Positions 25,494-34,478 of a DNA stretch of 64,000 bases are shown one piece after another. The notes beneath the pieces are model-generated. The model saw only the letters and a program-made list of their open reading frames with translations. It ran no database searches and was not told the DNA's origin. Positions within the stretch are counted from its first letter, which is position 1. Each line of letters begins with the position of its first letter. The position numbers were made by a program, and so were the translations under genes. The DNA comes from Thermoproteus sp. (GTDB lineage: Archaea; Thermoproteota; Thermoprotei; Thermoproteales; Thermoproteaceae): positions 620,001 to 684,000 of the forward strand of contig JAWARJ010000001.1 in the NCBI GenBank assembly GCA_038893495.1, read 5' to 3'.

Positions 25494-26027
25494 ATGAGGG
25501 CCCTCTTCCCCGGCAGGTTCCAGCCTCCCCACTGGGGCCACGTCAGGGCGGTCGAGGCCATATTGAGGGAGGTAGACGAGCTCATAGTCTCGGTGGGGTC
25601 AGCCCAGTTCAACTACCTCCTCAAGGACCCCTTCACGGCGGGCGAGAGGATCTGGATGTTGAGGGAGGCCTTGAGGGAGGGGGGCGTGGACCTCTCCAGG
25701 GTGATCATAGTGCCGATCCCCAACGTGGAGAATAACCTCGAGTGGATAGGTAGGGTCAAGTCGTACGTGCCTCCCTTCGACGTGGTCTATACGGGCAACC
25801 CCTTCGTGGCTATGCTCTTCAGAGACGCCGGATATGAGGTGAGGCAACAGCCGATGTACCAAAGGGAGATGTACAGCTCGACTAGAGTGAGGGAGTTAAT
25901 CCTACGGGGGGACCCCCAGTGGGAAGAGCTGGTGCCCAAATCAGTGGCCGCGATAATTAGGCGGATTGGCGGGGTGGAGAGGATAAAGATAGCAACCGCC
26001 GGAGAGGCCGAGCCGCATAGATGGTGA
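25494..26027 (+). CDS. nadM: Nicotinamide-nucleotide adenylyltransferase
   Basis: A 177-aa archaeal NMN adenylyltransferase (NAD synthesis, NMN + ATP). The nucleotidyltransferase motif GRFQPPHWGH spans residues 7-16 and the second motif SSTRVREL lies near 125-132. Length matches the archaeal family. A TATA-like catctataaatag (about 25462-25474) is about 22 bases upstream. Confidence 0.95.
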   Translation: MRALFPGRFQPPHWGHVRAVEAILREVDELIVSVGSAQFNYLLKDPFTAGERIWMLREALREGGVDLSRVIIVPIPNVENNLEWIGRVKSYVPPFDVVYTGNPFVAMLFRDAGYEVRQQPMYQREMYSSTRVRELILRGDPQWEELVPKSVAAIIRRIGGVERIKIATAGEAEPHRW

Positions 26028-26210
26028 TTCGAGGCGCCCCTTGCGTTTTGCCCTACGTTAGGCCCATCGGCCTCCGTGGCTACGGCGTCGCCTCGCTAGA
26101 TTCTGCCGTCGTGGCCTCTGCGGCCGCGCCAGCGCGAACAAGCCGCTCGGCCGTTTTGCCTAACGAAACGGCTCTACTTCTCGTCGTCGGGCATCGCCGT
26201 TGCGAGGACC

Positions 26211-28427
26211 TCAGATCGATAGGAGCCGCTTGAGGACTTCCCTCACTGCCTGATAGTTCGGGAGGTGGTACTTAGCTAGAGACCTGCCCCTCCCGACCTT
26301 TACGGTGTAGGCGCTCTGCGGCAGGGCGGCGAACATGGACTCGTCGGTCTCGTCGTCGCCAGCCGCCAGTATGAAGTCCGGCCTCAGCCTTTCGACCAGC
26401 ATGCGCACCGCGGCGCCTTTGTTTATCCCCGCCGGCTTCACCTCGACTACCTTCTTGCCTCTCAATACGGCCAGCCCGCTACCGGTGAGCATGGCTGAAA
26501 GCACGTCGACTAGCTCCAAGGCGGTCCTCTCGCCGACTTCGGGATCTGCGTTGCGGTAGTGCCAAGCTATCGAGGCGTCTTTCTCCTCTATGTAGGTCCC
26601 CGGCACTCTATTCACGAAGTCCTCCATGGTCTTCCTGACCTTTGGCTTCCAGGAGGGGTCTATTCTGGCAGTCGCCGTCCACTCGCCCGAGGGGTCTCTA
26701 ACCCAAAGGCCGTGTTCCGCCACGAGGTATATGGGCAGGCCTTTAAACCAGCTGTCTAGGAACTCCCGAGGCCTCCCGCTGACCACGGCCACGTATGTGT
26801 TGGGCCTCGCCGCAAGGCCTTTGAGGAGCCCTACGAGTTCGTCGTCGGGCACCGCCTGATATGCGTATGGGTACAACGGCATTAACGTCCCGTCGTAGTC
26901 CAAAAAGAGCGCGCGGGCCCTAGCCGCCCTGTACAGCTCGACCATCCTGTCCAGCTCCCCTCCGGCGAGCGCCGCGGATACGGCCAGTTTGCTCTCCCTC
27001 TCGGCGCGCTCAATCTTGGCGCCTATGAGGGCTTGGATGAAGTCGAGCCCCCACTTCACCACGTCCTGCGCCCTCAACTTCCTCTGCATCTCCTTCAGGC
27101 GGTTGCACTGCTCCTCCTCAGGCATGGAGAGAGCCTTCTCTATGGCCTTAGCCATCCCCTCCACGTCGTTGGGGTTGACTATTATGGCCTCTGTGAGCTC
27201 TCTGGCGGCCCCGGCCGTCTCGCTGAGGATCAAAACGCCTCGGCAGTCCCTACGGGACGCCACATACTCCTTCGAGACGAGATTCATGCCGTCTTTAAGC
27301 GGCGTGATGAGCGCCACGTCCGCCACGTTGTACATGGCGAGGAGGGTCGGCGTGGGCAAAAAGCGGTAGAGATATATTATGGGGACCCAATCCAGTTCGC
27401 CCAGCTCGCCGTTTATCCTCCCCACCTCCATCTCTATCTGCCTCCTCATAGCCTCGTACTGCTCCACGCCGGTCCTAGAAGGCACCACGACCAACACGAA
27501 AGATGCCTTCTTCCGCCACTCCGGCCGCGACTTCAAGAATTTCTCCCAAGCGTAGACCCTATTGACTATGCCCTTGGTGTAATCCAGCCTATCTATGGAG
27601 AACACGACCTTTAGGCCCTTCAAGAGACGCCTCACCTCCTCCATCTCTCTAGTCACCTCGGGGTCCAGCGCCGAGTTGTAGAACCTCTCGAAGTCTATGC
27701 CTATGGGGAACACGCCGACTTTAGTGAAGCCGTGTCTAGAGCTAACTATGTCCATCTCGACGTTGACCCCCAAGAACTTAACGGCGCTCCTCACGAAGTT
27801 AGAGGAGTAGTCGTGGGTGTGAAAGCCCAAGAGGTCCGAGGCGAGTAGGGCGTCGAGGATTTCGTTCCTCCATGTGGAGGGCATGAGCTGTAGCGTCTCC
27901 GGCGGCGGGAACGGTATGTGTAGGAAAAAGCCCACGCCTAAGTCGGGCATACGGCCTCTTAGAAACAACGGAAGCAACATCAAGTGGTAGTCGTGAACCC
28001 AGACGTAGTCCTCGGGCCTAGCCAGAGCCAACGCAGCCTCTGCGAACTTCCTATTCACAGAGACATAGGCGTCCCAGTACTCCTCCCTATAGGCGGTGTA
28101 GGTGGTGAAGCCGTGGAATAAAGGCCATATGGTCGCGTTGGCGAAGCCCTCGTAGTAGAGCTTCACTTCCTTCTCGCTGAGGGCCACGGGCTCAAGCCCC
28201 ATGGACCTCAACTTCTCCGCGACTTTGGGGTCCAGCGGATCTCCCGCCAAGCCGGGCCAACCCACCCACAAGACCTCGTCGAAGCCGAGGGCCTTGCCTC
28301 CCTCCGTGGCCGAGAGGAAGGTCTTCATGGCTGTGGCGAGCCCCCCGACTGACTCCCTGACGGAGACCTCGCCGTCCCTTACAGAAACTGTAACGGGGAG
28401 CCTGTTGGATATCACAATTAAACGCAT
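26211..28427 (-). CDS. Trehalose-6-phosphate synthase/phosphatase fusion
   Basis: A 738-aa two-domain enzyme. Residues 1 to about 470 are a GT20 synthase (ISNRLPV at the start, VWVHDYHLMLLPLFLR, and PLKDGMNLVSKEYVA). Residues about 500-738 are a HAD-type trehalose-6-phosphatase with FLDYDGTL (DYDGTL about 509-514) and AGDDETDE near 685. One polypeptide should convert a sugar nucleotide and glucose-6-phosphate to trehalose. The same fusion is known from Thermoproteus tenax. It has a TATA-like ctttttatc (about 28448-28456) and stands alone. Confidence 0.95.
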   Translation of the reverse strand: MRLIVISNRLPVTVSVRDGEVSVRESVGGLATAMKTFLSATEGGKALGFDEVLWVGWPGLAGDPLDPKVAEKLRSMGLEPVALSEKEVKLYYEGFANATIWPLFHGFTTYTAYREEYWDAYVSVNRKFAEAALALARPEDYVWVHDYHLMLLPLFLRGRMPDLGVGFFLHIPFPPPETLQLMPSTWRNEILDALLASDLLGFHTHDYSSNFVRSAVKFLGVNVEMDIVSSRHGFTKVGVFPIGIDFERFYNSALDPEVTREMEEVRRLLKGLKVVFSIDRLDYTKGIVNRVYAWEKFLKSRPEWRKKASFVLVVVPSRTGVEQYEAMRRQIEMEVGRINGELGELDWVPIIYLYRFLPTPTLLAMYNVADVALITPLKDGMNLVSKEYVASRRDCRGVLILSETAGAARELTEAIIVNPNDVEGMAKAIEKALSMPEEEQCNRLKEMQRKLRAQDVVKWGLDFIQALIGAKIERAERESKLAVSAALAGGELDRMVELYRAARARALFLDYDGTLMPLYPYAYQAVPDDELVGLLKGLAARPNTYVAVVSGRPREFLDSWFKGLPIYLVAEHGLWVRDPSGEWTATARIDPSWKPKVRKTMEDFVNRVPGTYIEEKDASIAWHYRNADPEVGERTALELVDVLSAMLTGSGLAVLRGKKVVEVKPAGINKGAAVRMLVERLRPDFILAAGDDETDESMFAALPQSAYTVKVGRGRSLAKYHLPNYQAVREVLKRLLSI

Positions 28428-28519
28428 GTAGTTGAGGGCTCTTAGAGATAAAAAGGTATCCAGTCCCGACTCTGTACGCCTAGAGGAGGACGCCGGGCTG
28501 CTCTGGGGGTCGTCCCGGC

Positions 28520-28756
28520 CTAAAGCGCGGGGGACTCGGCGTGTTGTCTGGTCGTGTAGAACGTAAGTCCTCCGCTTTGGACGCGCCGGACGAAGCCCTC
28601 CCTCTCAAGGACGTAGAGATGCCACTGGACGGCGCCGATGGATGCCCCCAGCTCTCTGGCTATCTGCGATACGGTTAAAGGACCCCGCTTCTTCAAAAGC
28701 TCTAAGACTTGCCGGCGCTTATGGCTTAAGGCAGGCGCATATTTCCCTCTCGCCAT
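28520..28756 (-). CDS. Small winged-helix (ArsR-like) regulator
   Basis: A 78-aa protein that is almost only a winged helix: RRQVLELLKKRGPLTVSQIA, then GASIGAVQWHLYVLEREGFV (recognition helix), then a wing RRVQSGGLTFYTT. No effector domain is visible. It lies between the trehalose gene (same strand, upstream of it in transcription) and gdh (divergent), so either could be a target. TATA-like tttttatg lies about 24 bases before the ATG. Confidence 0.8.
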   Translation of the reverse strand: MARGKYAPALSHKRRQVLELLKKRGPLTVSQIARELGASIGAVQWHLYVLEREGFVRRVQSGGLTFYTTRQHAESPAL

Positions 28757-28957
28757 GCCACCGCCGTACGTCCCACATAAAAAATCTTCCGTAGCGCCGA
28801 GCTCGACATGCCGAGCATCTCTGTGGCGATTACAGCTGGAGCCTCGGCGTTTGGTTCCACTTTGGGGCAGGCGGCTACCTTACGCAGGAGCTGGCCTAAG
28901 TGCGTCAAGGCGGCGGGGCGCGTCGGCGGACGTAATTTTATATGAGAACTAACGTAC

Positions 28958-29998
28958 ATGAAGGCCGTAACTGTAATCCCCGGCGTGCCCGAGTCCTTGA
29001 GACTGAGGGAGGTCCCAAAACCCTCTCCCGGGAGGGGGCAAGTCCTTCTGAGGCCCTTGAGGGTAGGCGTCTGCGGGACCGACAAGGAGATCATCGAGGG
29101 GAAGTACGGGAAGGCCCCCGAGGGGAGCGACTATTTGATACTGGGCCACGAGGCCCTGGCCGAGGTGGCCGAATTGGGGCCGGGCGTGGACAATATATCT
29201 GTCGGCGAGCTGGTAGTCCCCACTGTCAGGAGGCCTCTCGGGTGCGACTTGCCGGTAGACTACTGTCCGGTGGGAAAATACTTAGAACACGGCATATGGG
29301 GTCTCCACGGCCACGCCGCGGAGTTCTCCGTGACAGACGCGGCGTATTTGGTGAAAGTGCCTAAGGAGGTCGCCGATGTGGCTGTGCTCACAGAGCCGCT
29401 GTCGGTCGTGGAGAAGGGGATCGAGCTGGGGGTCAACGCATACCAGTCGAGGCTGGGCAGAAGGCCCGAGACCGCCTTGGTTCTGGGGGCCGGCCCTGTC
29501 GGCCTGTTGGCCGCCATGGTGCTCAGACTCATGGGCATATCGGTCACCACAGTGGCCACGAGGCCGCCCGACAGCCTAAAGGCGAGGCTGGTTAGAGAAA
29601 TAGGCGGGACGTATGTAGATGCGGCCCACGAGAGGCTTTCGGGCATCTACGATTTAGTAATAGAGGCCACCGGCGCTCCCTCCATGGCGCTAGAGGGCTT
29701 GGCGAGGCTGGGCCCCGGCGGCGTGGAGGTGCTCCTAGGGGTCTACCCGCCCGGCGGCCGCATCGACGATTTGGGGAAGGTCCTAACAGACGCCGTGTTG
29801 AACAACAAACTCGTGGTGGGGTCGGTCAATGCGGGCGTTAAACATTTTGAGGCGGCTTTGAGGCACCTCAAAGAGGCGCTGGATAAATTCGGCGACTGGC
29901 CCAGGAGACTTATAACCAAGACGGCCCCTCTGGCCCAATACCAAGAGGCTTACTCTTGGACCCACGACGACATAAAGGCGGTCCTTCTGATAGAATAG
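28958..29998 (+). CDS. gdh: Glucose 1-dehydrogenase (zinc MDR family)
   Basis: A 346-aa zinc medium-chain dehydrogenase. Signature segments are GVCGTDKEII (about residues 37-46), LGHEALAEV (about 62-70), EHGIWGLHGHAAEF (about 108-121) and the coenzyme motif LVLGAGPVGLLAAM (about 173-186). These match archaeal glucose dehydrogenases of the Entner-Doudoroff pathways, oxidising glucose to gluconolactone with NAD(P). The aldehyde-oxidoreductase genes start 36 bases after its stop. TATA-like gtaattttatatg (about 28931-28943) precedes the ATG. Confidence 0.9.
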   Translation: MKAVTVIPGVPESLRLREVPKPSPGRGQVLLRPLRVGVCGTDKEIIEGKYGKAPEGSDYLILGHEALAEVAELGPGVDNISVGELVVPTVRRPLGCDLPVDYCPVGKYLEHGIWGLHGHAAEFSVTDAAYLVKVPKEVADVAVLTEPLSVVEKGIELGVNAYQSRLGRRPETALVLGAGPVGLLAAMVLRLMGISVTTVATRPPDSLKARLVREIGGTYVDAAHERLSGIYDLVIEATGAPSMALEGLARLGPGGVEVLLGVYPPGGRIDDLGKVLTDAVLNNKLVVGSVNAGVKHFEAALRHLKEALDKFGDWPRRLITKTAPLAQYQEAYSWTHDDIKAVLLIE

Positions 29999-30034
29999 GC
30001 GCATAACTTTAATATTCGCCACGAGGCGCTAGCA

Positions 30035-30874
30035 ATGATCCCGCCACAATTCGAGTACTACAGGGCTTCTTCTATCGACGACGCGATAAAGGCGCTCTCC
30101 GAGGACCCCAACGCCAAGGCTCTCGCAGGGGGCCAGAGCCTAATACCCCTCCTTAAGCTACGCGCGCTGTCGCCCAGCAAGCTTATAGACATCGGAAGGA
30201 TCAGGGAACTCCGTTATATAAGGCAGGCCGGGCGGGGGCTGACCATAGGGGCCTTGACTACCCACGCCGACTTGGAGAGGTGGGCCGGCCCCTGCGGCGT
30301 CCTGCCGGAAGCCGCAAGGCAGATAGGAGACCCCCAGATAAGGTCCATGGGGACCATTGGGGGAAGCCTCGCACATGCCGATCCTGCCGCTGACTGGCCG
30401 GCCGTGGTCTTGGCCTTAGGCGCTATGATCAAAATCGCCGGCCCGTCGGGGCCCCGCGAGGTCCCCGCCGAGGAGTTCTTCCAAGGGCCCTACACGACCG
30501 CCCTCCAACAGGGGGAGTTGATAACAGAGGTCCTGGTGCCCGAATGTCCCCCCAAGTCTTCATACGTCAAGATAGCCCGGGCCTACAACGACTTCGCCAT
30601 AGCCGGAGTCGCCGCGGCTGTCTGGGCCGAGGGGGGATATATCAACGAGATAAGGCTGGCCGCGACCGGCGTGGGCCTCAAGCCCGTTAGGCTAAAAAAG
30701 GCCGAGGAGGCCGCGCGGGGGAGGAAGGCGGGCGAGGACGTCCTCTTGGAGGTCGCCGAGGCCGCGTCTAAGGAGGTAGACGCCATATCTGACGTAAGGG
30801 CCTCTGCCGAGTACAGGAGGGCCATGGCGGGAGTAGCGGCGAGGAGGGCCTTGAGGAGGGCGTTGGGGCTATGA
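30035..30874 (+). CDS. Aldehyde oxidoreductase, FAD-binding medium subunit
   Basis: A 279-aa CoxM/CutM-type subunit. FAD motifs are AGGQSLIPLLKLR (about residues 31-43) and the TIGG motif in MGTIGGSLAHADPAAD (about 108-123). It passes electrons from the iron-sulfur subunit to an acceptor. First gene of a three-gene operon with four-base overlaps; TATA-like ctttaatat (30007-30015) is about 24 bases upstream. Context with gdh suggests glyceraldehyde oxidoreductase rather than CO dehydrogenase. Confidence 0.93.
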   Translation: MIPPQFEYYRASSIDDAIKALSEDPNAKALAGGQSLIPLLKLRALSPSKLIDIGRIRELRYIRQAGRGLTIGALTTHADLERWAGPCGVLPEAARQIGDPQIRSMGTIGGSLAHADPAADWPAVVLALGAMIKIAGPSGPREVPAEEFFQGPYTTALQQGELITEVLVPECPPKSSYVKIARAYNDFAIAGVAAAVWAEGGYINEIRLAATGVGLKPVRLKKAEEAARGRKAGEDVLLEVAEAASKEVDAISDVRASAEYRRAMAGVAARRALRRALGL

Positions 30875-31314
30875 GGATCAGAGTGAGAGTCAACGGGGTC
30901 TGGTACGAACGCGATGTGGAGCCCCGGAAGCTGTTGGTGCACTTCCTGAGGGACGACCTGGGCATAAAGAGCGTGAGGGTCGGTTGCGATACGGGCCACT
31001 GCGGCGCCTGCACTGTCCTGCTCAACGGGATGCCGGTCAAGAGCTGTAACGTCCTCGCCGTCCAGGCAGACGGCGCCGAGATAATCACGGCGGACTACGG
31101 GGACGAGCTCATGGAGAGACTCAAGAGGGCCTTCCACGAGCGCCACGCGTTGCAGTGCGGGTTCTGCACTTCGGGCATGTTGCTGGCTTCTTACGCCCTG
31201 CTGAGGAGGAACCCCAAGCCGACGGAAGAGGAGATAAGAGAGGGCATAAGCGGCGTCTTGTGTAGATGTACGGGCTATCAAAACATAATAGAGGCGGTGA
31301 AGGCGGCGATATGA
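30871..31314 (+). CDS. Aldehyde oxidoreductase, [2Fe-2S] small subunit
   Basis: A 147-aa subunit with two [2Fe-2S] clusters. The N-terminal ferredoxin-like site is CDTGHCGACTVLL (about residues 39-51), and the C-terminal helical site is CGFCTSG plus CRCTGY. Overlaps the medium-subunit gene and the large-subunit gene by four bases each, so all three are translated together. Confidence 0.95.
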   Translation: MRIRVRVNGVWYERDVEPRKLLVHFLRDDLGIKSVRVGCDTGHCGACTVLLNGMPVKSCNVLAVQADGAEIITADYGDELMERLKRAFHERHALQCGFCTSGMLLASYALLRRNPKPTEEEIREGISGVLCRCTGYQNIIEAVKAAI

Positions 31315-33500
31315 AGCACGTAGGGAGGCCCATACCGAGGCTGGAGGACTACCATCTGCTGTACGGCGGGGCCCGCTATCTCGACGACATAGAGCTTCCG
31401 GGCCAGCTCTACGCCGGCTTCGTCAGGTCGCCCTACCCCCACGCTAGGGTGAAGAGAGTCGACGCGTCTGAGGCCCTCTCGATGCCAGGCGTAGTGGCGG
31501 TCTTCACTCCGCAGTCCGGCAGGCCTTTCGACTTCGCGCCGGGGGGAAAGGTGAGATATCAAGGCGAGGCCGTCGCCATGGTGGTGGCCGCCGACAGATA
31601 TCTACTTTACGACGCCCTGGAGAAGGTCTATGTGGACTACGAGCCTCTGCCCGCCGTCGTCGACCCCATTAAGGCCATGGAGCCCGGCGCGCCTGTGATA
31701 GACGAATCGCTCGGCACAAATATAGCCAAAAGGGAGAAATACGCATCGGGCGACGCCGAAAGGGCCCTCTCGAGCTCGGATAGGGTGGTAGAAGAGGAGC
31801 TGGTGATAGAGCGCACGGTGCCTGCGCCTATGGAGCCCCACGGCGTCCTTGCCGCATACGACGGGAGGACTCTGCTCGTATACGACTCGACGCAAAAGCC
31901 CCATATAGTCAGGAGGGAGATCGCCAAGAGCCTCGACGTGCCTCTAACTGCAGTCCGCGTGGTGCAGCCGGACGTAGGCGGAGGCTTCGGCTCCAAGATA
32001 CAGGTGTATCCCGAAGAGATTAGAGTGGCGACGGCCGCCATGGCCTTGAGGAGGCCCGTCAAGTGGGTCGCCACTAGGAGCGAGGACTTCAAGATGACGA
32101 CCTACGGGAGGGGGCTGATATTGAGGTACAAGGCTGGCTTCACTAGAGACGGCGTCCTCAAGGCGATAAAGGGCGAGGTGATAGCGGACGCAGGGGCCTA
32201 CGATTGGTTCGGCTTCGAGCTCGCCTCGACGGCGGTCACTATGTTGCCCGCGGCGTATAAGGTCAGAGACCTAGACGTGGACGCGGTCTCTGTGCTTACG
32301 AACAAGCCGCCTTTAGGCCCGTATAGAGGCGCCGGGAGGCCCGAGGCCACCTTCTTCATAGAGAGGATTATGGACCTCATAGCGGACGAGACGGGGCTTG
32401 ACCCCGTGGAGGTCAGGAGGAGGAATCTAGTCGAGGCGGCGCCCTACGAGAACCCCTTCGGGATGAGTTACGACTCCGGCGAATACGTCGCTGGCCTACA
32501 GCGGGGCATAGAGGCCACGGGCTATTACGACCTAATTAGAAATGCGGAGTCCGAGAGGGCGAGAGGGCGGACGTTGGGCGTCGGCATGTCTTTCTATATA
32601 GAAATAACGACATACGGCCACGAGGTCGCGATAGTGAGGGCCGAGAGAGACGGAAGCTTCACGGTTGCCGTCGGCATAGCCCCCCACGGGCAGGGGGACG
32701 CGACGGGCATAGCCCAGCTGGTCGCAGACGAGCTCCAAATCCCCATAGATAAGGTCAGGGTGGTGTGGGGCGATACAGACTTGGTGCCCGACGGGCTCGG
32801 CACCGACGGGAGCAGATCGCTTACGGCCGGCGGCTCTGCGGCCGTATTGGCGGCTAGACGCCTCCTGGATGAGCTGAAAAAGGCCGCGGAGGCCATGGTC
32901 GGAGGCCCTGTGGAGTACTCCAACGGGACGTTTAGGTCTGGCGACAAGGCCGTCAGCATCGCCGAGGTGGTAGAGGCGGCCTATAGGGGCAAGGTCAAGG
33001 CCCAGCTGGAGGCCATGGAGGTCTATAGGGCCAAGGCCACTTACCCCTACGGAGTCGGCGTCGTGGTGGTAGAGCTGGATCCCGAGACCGGCTTAGTCAA
33101 GCCGTTGCTCTATAGGTCCTACGACGACGTGGGCGTAGTCGTCAACCCGTTGCTGGCCGCCGGCCAGATACACGGCGGCGCTCTCCAGGGCATATCGCAG
33201 GTATTGTACGAAGACGTAGTCTACGACCAAGAGGGCAATTTGGCCACGCCGAACTTCGCCTTCTACCACATACCTAAAGCCACAGAGGCGCCGCGCTACG
33301 AGCCCCATTTCGCGGAGGCGCCCCACAGGTCGGAACACCCCACTGGGACTAAAGGCGTCGGGGAGGCCCCCACCATCGCGGCGGCCGCTGCTGCCATAAA
33401 GGCGGTAGAGGACGCCATAAGGAGGGCCACCGGGAAGAAGGTAAGGCTGAGGAGGAGCCCCGTGAGGCCCGAGGAGATCTATAGGCTTTTGCGGGAGTAG
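31311..33500 (+). CDS. Aldehyde oxidoreductase, molybdopterin large subunit
   Basis: A 729-aa xanthine-oxidase-family subunit. GPYRGAGRPEATFF replaces the AYRCSFR loop of form I CO dehydrogenase, so the enzyme is an aldehyde oxidase-type hydroxylase. The catalytic Glu is in KGVGEAPT near the C-terminus. In Sulfolobus and Thermoproteus such enzymes oxidise glyceraldehyde to glycerate in the non-phosphorylative Entner-Doudoroff route. The start is the ATG at 31311, overlapping the small-subunit stop; the ATG at 31266 is inside that gene. The end overlaps the convergent rhomboid gene by 22 bases. Confidence 0.92.
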   Translation: MKHVGRPIPRLEDYHLLYGGARYLDDIELPGQLYAGFVRSPYPHARVKRVDASEALSMPGVVAVFTPQSGRPFDFAPGGKVRYQGEAVAMVVAADRYLLYDALEKVYVDYEPLPAVVDPIKAMEPGAPVIDESLGTNIAKREKYASGDAERALSSSDRVVEEELVIERTVPAPMEPHGVLAAYDGRTLLVYDSTQKPHIVRREIAKSLDVPLTAVRVVQPDVGGGFGSKIQVYPEEIRVATAAMALRRPVKWVATRSEDFKMTTYGRGLILRYKAGFTRDGVLKAIKGEVIADAGAYDWFGFELASTAVTMLPAAYKVRDLDVDAVSVLTNKPPLGPYRGAGRPEATFFIERIMDLIADETGLDPVEVRRRNLVEAAPYENPFGMSYDSGEYVAGLQRGIEATGYYDLIRNAESERARGRTLGVGMSFYIEITTYGHEVAIVRAERDGSFTVAVGIAPHGQGDATGIAQLVADELQIPIDKVRVVWGDTDLVPDGLGTDGSRSLTAGGSAAVLAARRLLDELKKAAEAMVGGPVEYSNGTFRSGDKAVSIAEVVEAAYRGKVKAQLEAMEVYRAKATYPYGVGVVVVELDPETGLVKPLLYRSYDDVGVVVNPLLAAGQIHGGALQGISQVLYEDVVYDQEGNLATPNFAFYHIPKATEAPRYEPHFAEAPHRSEHPTGTKGVGEAPTIAAAAAAIKAVEDAIRRATGKKVRLRRSPVRPEEIYRLLRE

Positions 33501-34021
33501 AAAGGCTCCAGGAGGCCGAAGAGGGCCCCGCCTATTATCCCGCCTATATGGGCCAAGTAGTTCACATAGGGCATTATTGAGGAAAAGAAGAAGACTGTGG
33601 CCAACAACGCGACGCCAGTCCAGCTGAAGGAGCGCGTAGAGACCATGTTCTTCACTATGTAGTACGCCAGTATCCCAAATATGCCGCCTGACGCCCCCGC
33701 CGACATGGTGTCGGGCGGGAAGAACGCCACAGTGAGCAGATTGCCCAAGACGCCCGAGGCGAAAAAGACCACATATTCCTGCCGGCCCGCCTCGCCGCCG
33801 AATATTGTATATATCACGTAGAGCGCCACGGCGTTAAGCAGATAGTCGAGAAACGACGGCGTCACCAAGATGCCTGTGACCAATTCGTAGTAGTACCCCT
33901 CCAATACGGCGCGGTTGTACAGCACCAAGTACGGCAGGGCCCTCGGGCTTATGGAGTAGACAGCCGCGCCGACTATAAACCCTATCGTTATCAACACCAA
34001 TATGCCCAGAGTGGCCTTCAT
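33479..34021 (-). CDS. Rhomboid-type intramembrane serine protease
   Basis: A 180-aa membrane protein with about six helices. The catalytic dyad is S111 in GASGGIFG and H158 in LAHIGG; N63 sits where the oxyanion Asn is usual. It cleaves membrane-anchored substrates within the bilayer; none is known here. It overlaps the thioesterase gene by four bases (ATGA), so both are one transcript. Confidence 0.9.
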   Translation of the reverse strand: MKATLGILVLITIGFIVGAAVYSISPRALPYLVLYNRAVLEGYYYELVTGILVTPSFLDYLLNAVALYVIYTIFGGEAGRQEYVVFFASGVLGNLLTVAFFPPDTMSAGASGGIFGILAYYIVKNMVSTRSFSWTGVALLATVFFFSSIMPYVNYLAHIGGIIGGALFGLLEPFYSRKSL

Positions 34022-34458
34022 CCCGTCCGCCCGACCTCACGCCTCAAGATGTACCAAGTCCCCAAGGCCTTGGCGATAAGCCTCCCCGCCCTGTCCCTCA
34101 CCTCGCCCTCTGCGACGACCAGCCTGCCGCCCCGCCTCACGACCTGGCCGCAGACCCTATAGGGCCCCTCCCTCCCCGCCTCCAGGAAGTTCACCTTGAG
34201 CTCCACAGTGACTTGGTCGGCCCCGTCGTTGACTGTCAGCACCGCCATGCCTAAAGTCTCGTCCAGCACCGACGCCAAGACGCCGCCGTGGAGCACGCCG
34301 CCTATTCTCTCGACGTTCCTCGTGTGGTCAAACTCGGCGCATGCCCTCCCGGGGGAGAGCTCCACCAGCCTGTACCCTATAAACGCCATAAGTGGCTCCG
34401 ACTCGCGTATAAAGCGGGTCGCCGCCTCTACGTCTCTCGGCGCCTCGCCCAGACCCAT
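34018..34458 (-). CDS. PaaI/hotdog-fold thioesterase
   Basis: A 146-aa hotdog-fold protein. The motif [24 protein letters not shown] (about residues 50-73) is that of the PaaI-type acyl-CoA thioesterases, with the helix carrying the catalytic Asp/Glu (DET). It hydrolyses an acyl-CoA or similar thioester in the cytoplasm. First gene of the pair with the rhomboid protease. Confidence 0.9.
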   Translation of the reverse strand: MGLGEAPRDVEAATRFIRESEPLMAFIGYRLVELSPGRACAEFDHTRNVERIGGVLHGGVLASVLDETLGMAVLTVNDGADQVTVELKVNFLEAGREGPYRVCGQVVRRGGRLVVAEGEVRDRAGRLIAKALGTWYILRREVGRTG

Positions 34459-34478
34459 GGGGTCTTGGGCGGTTGGCG

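Noticed and set aside
26021-26233. 70-codon plus-strand frame after nadM
   Set aside because: It overlaps both the nadM end and the trehalose gene end and has random-looking composition.
28757-28957. Small plus-strand frame from 28809 (about 45 codons)
   Set aside because: It has no promoter-like box at the right distance, no recognisable domain, and runs into the gdh promoter.
30035-33500. Reading the molybdenum enzyme as aerobic CO dehydrogenase
   Set aside because: The large subunit lacks the AYRCSFR Cys loop of form I CO dehydrogenase and the context is sugar oxidation.
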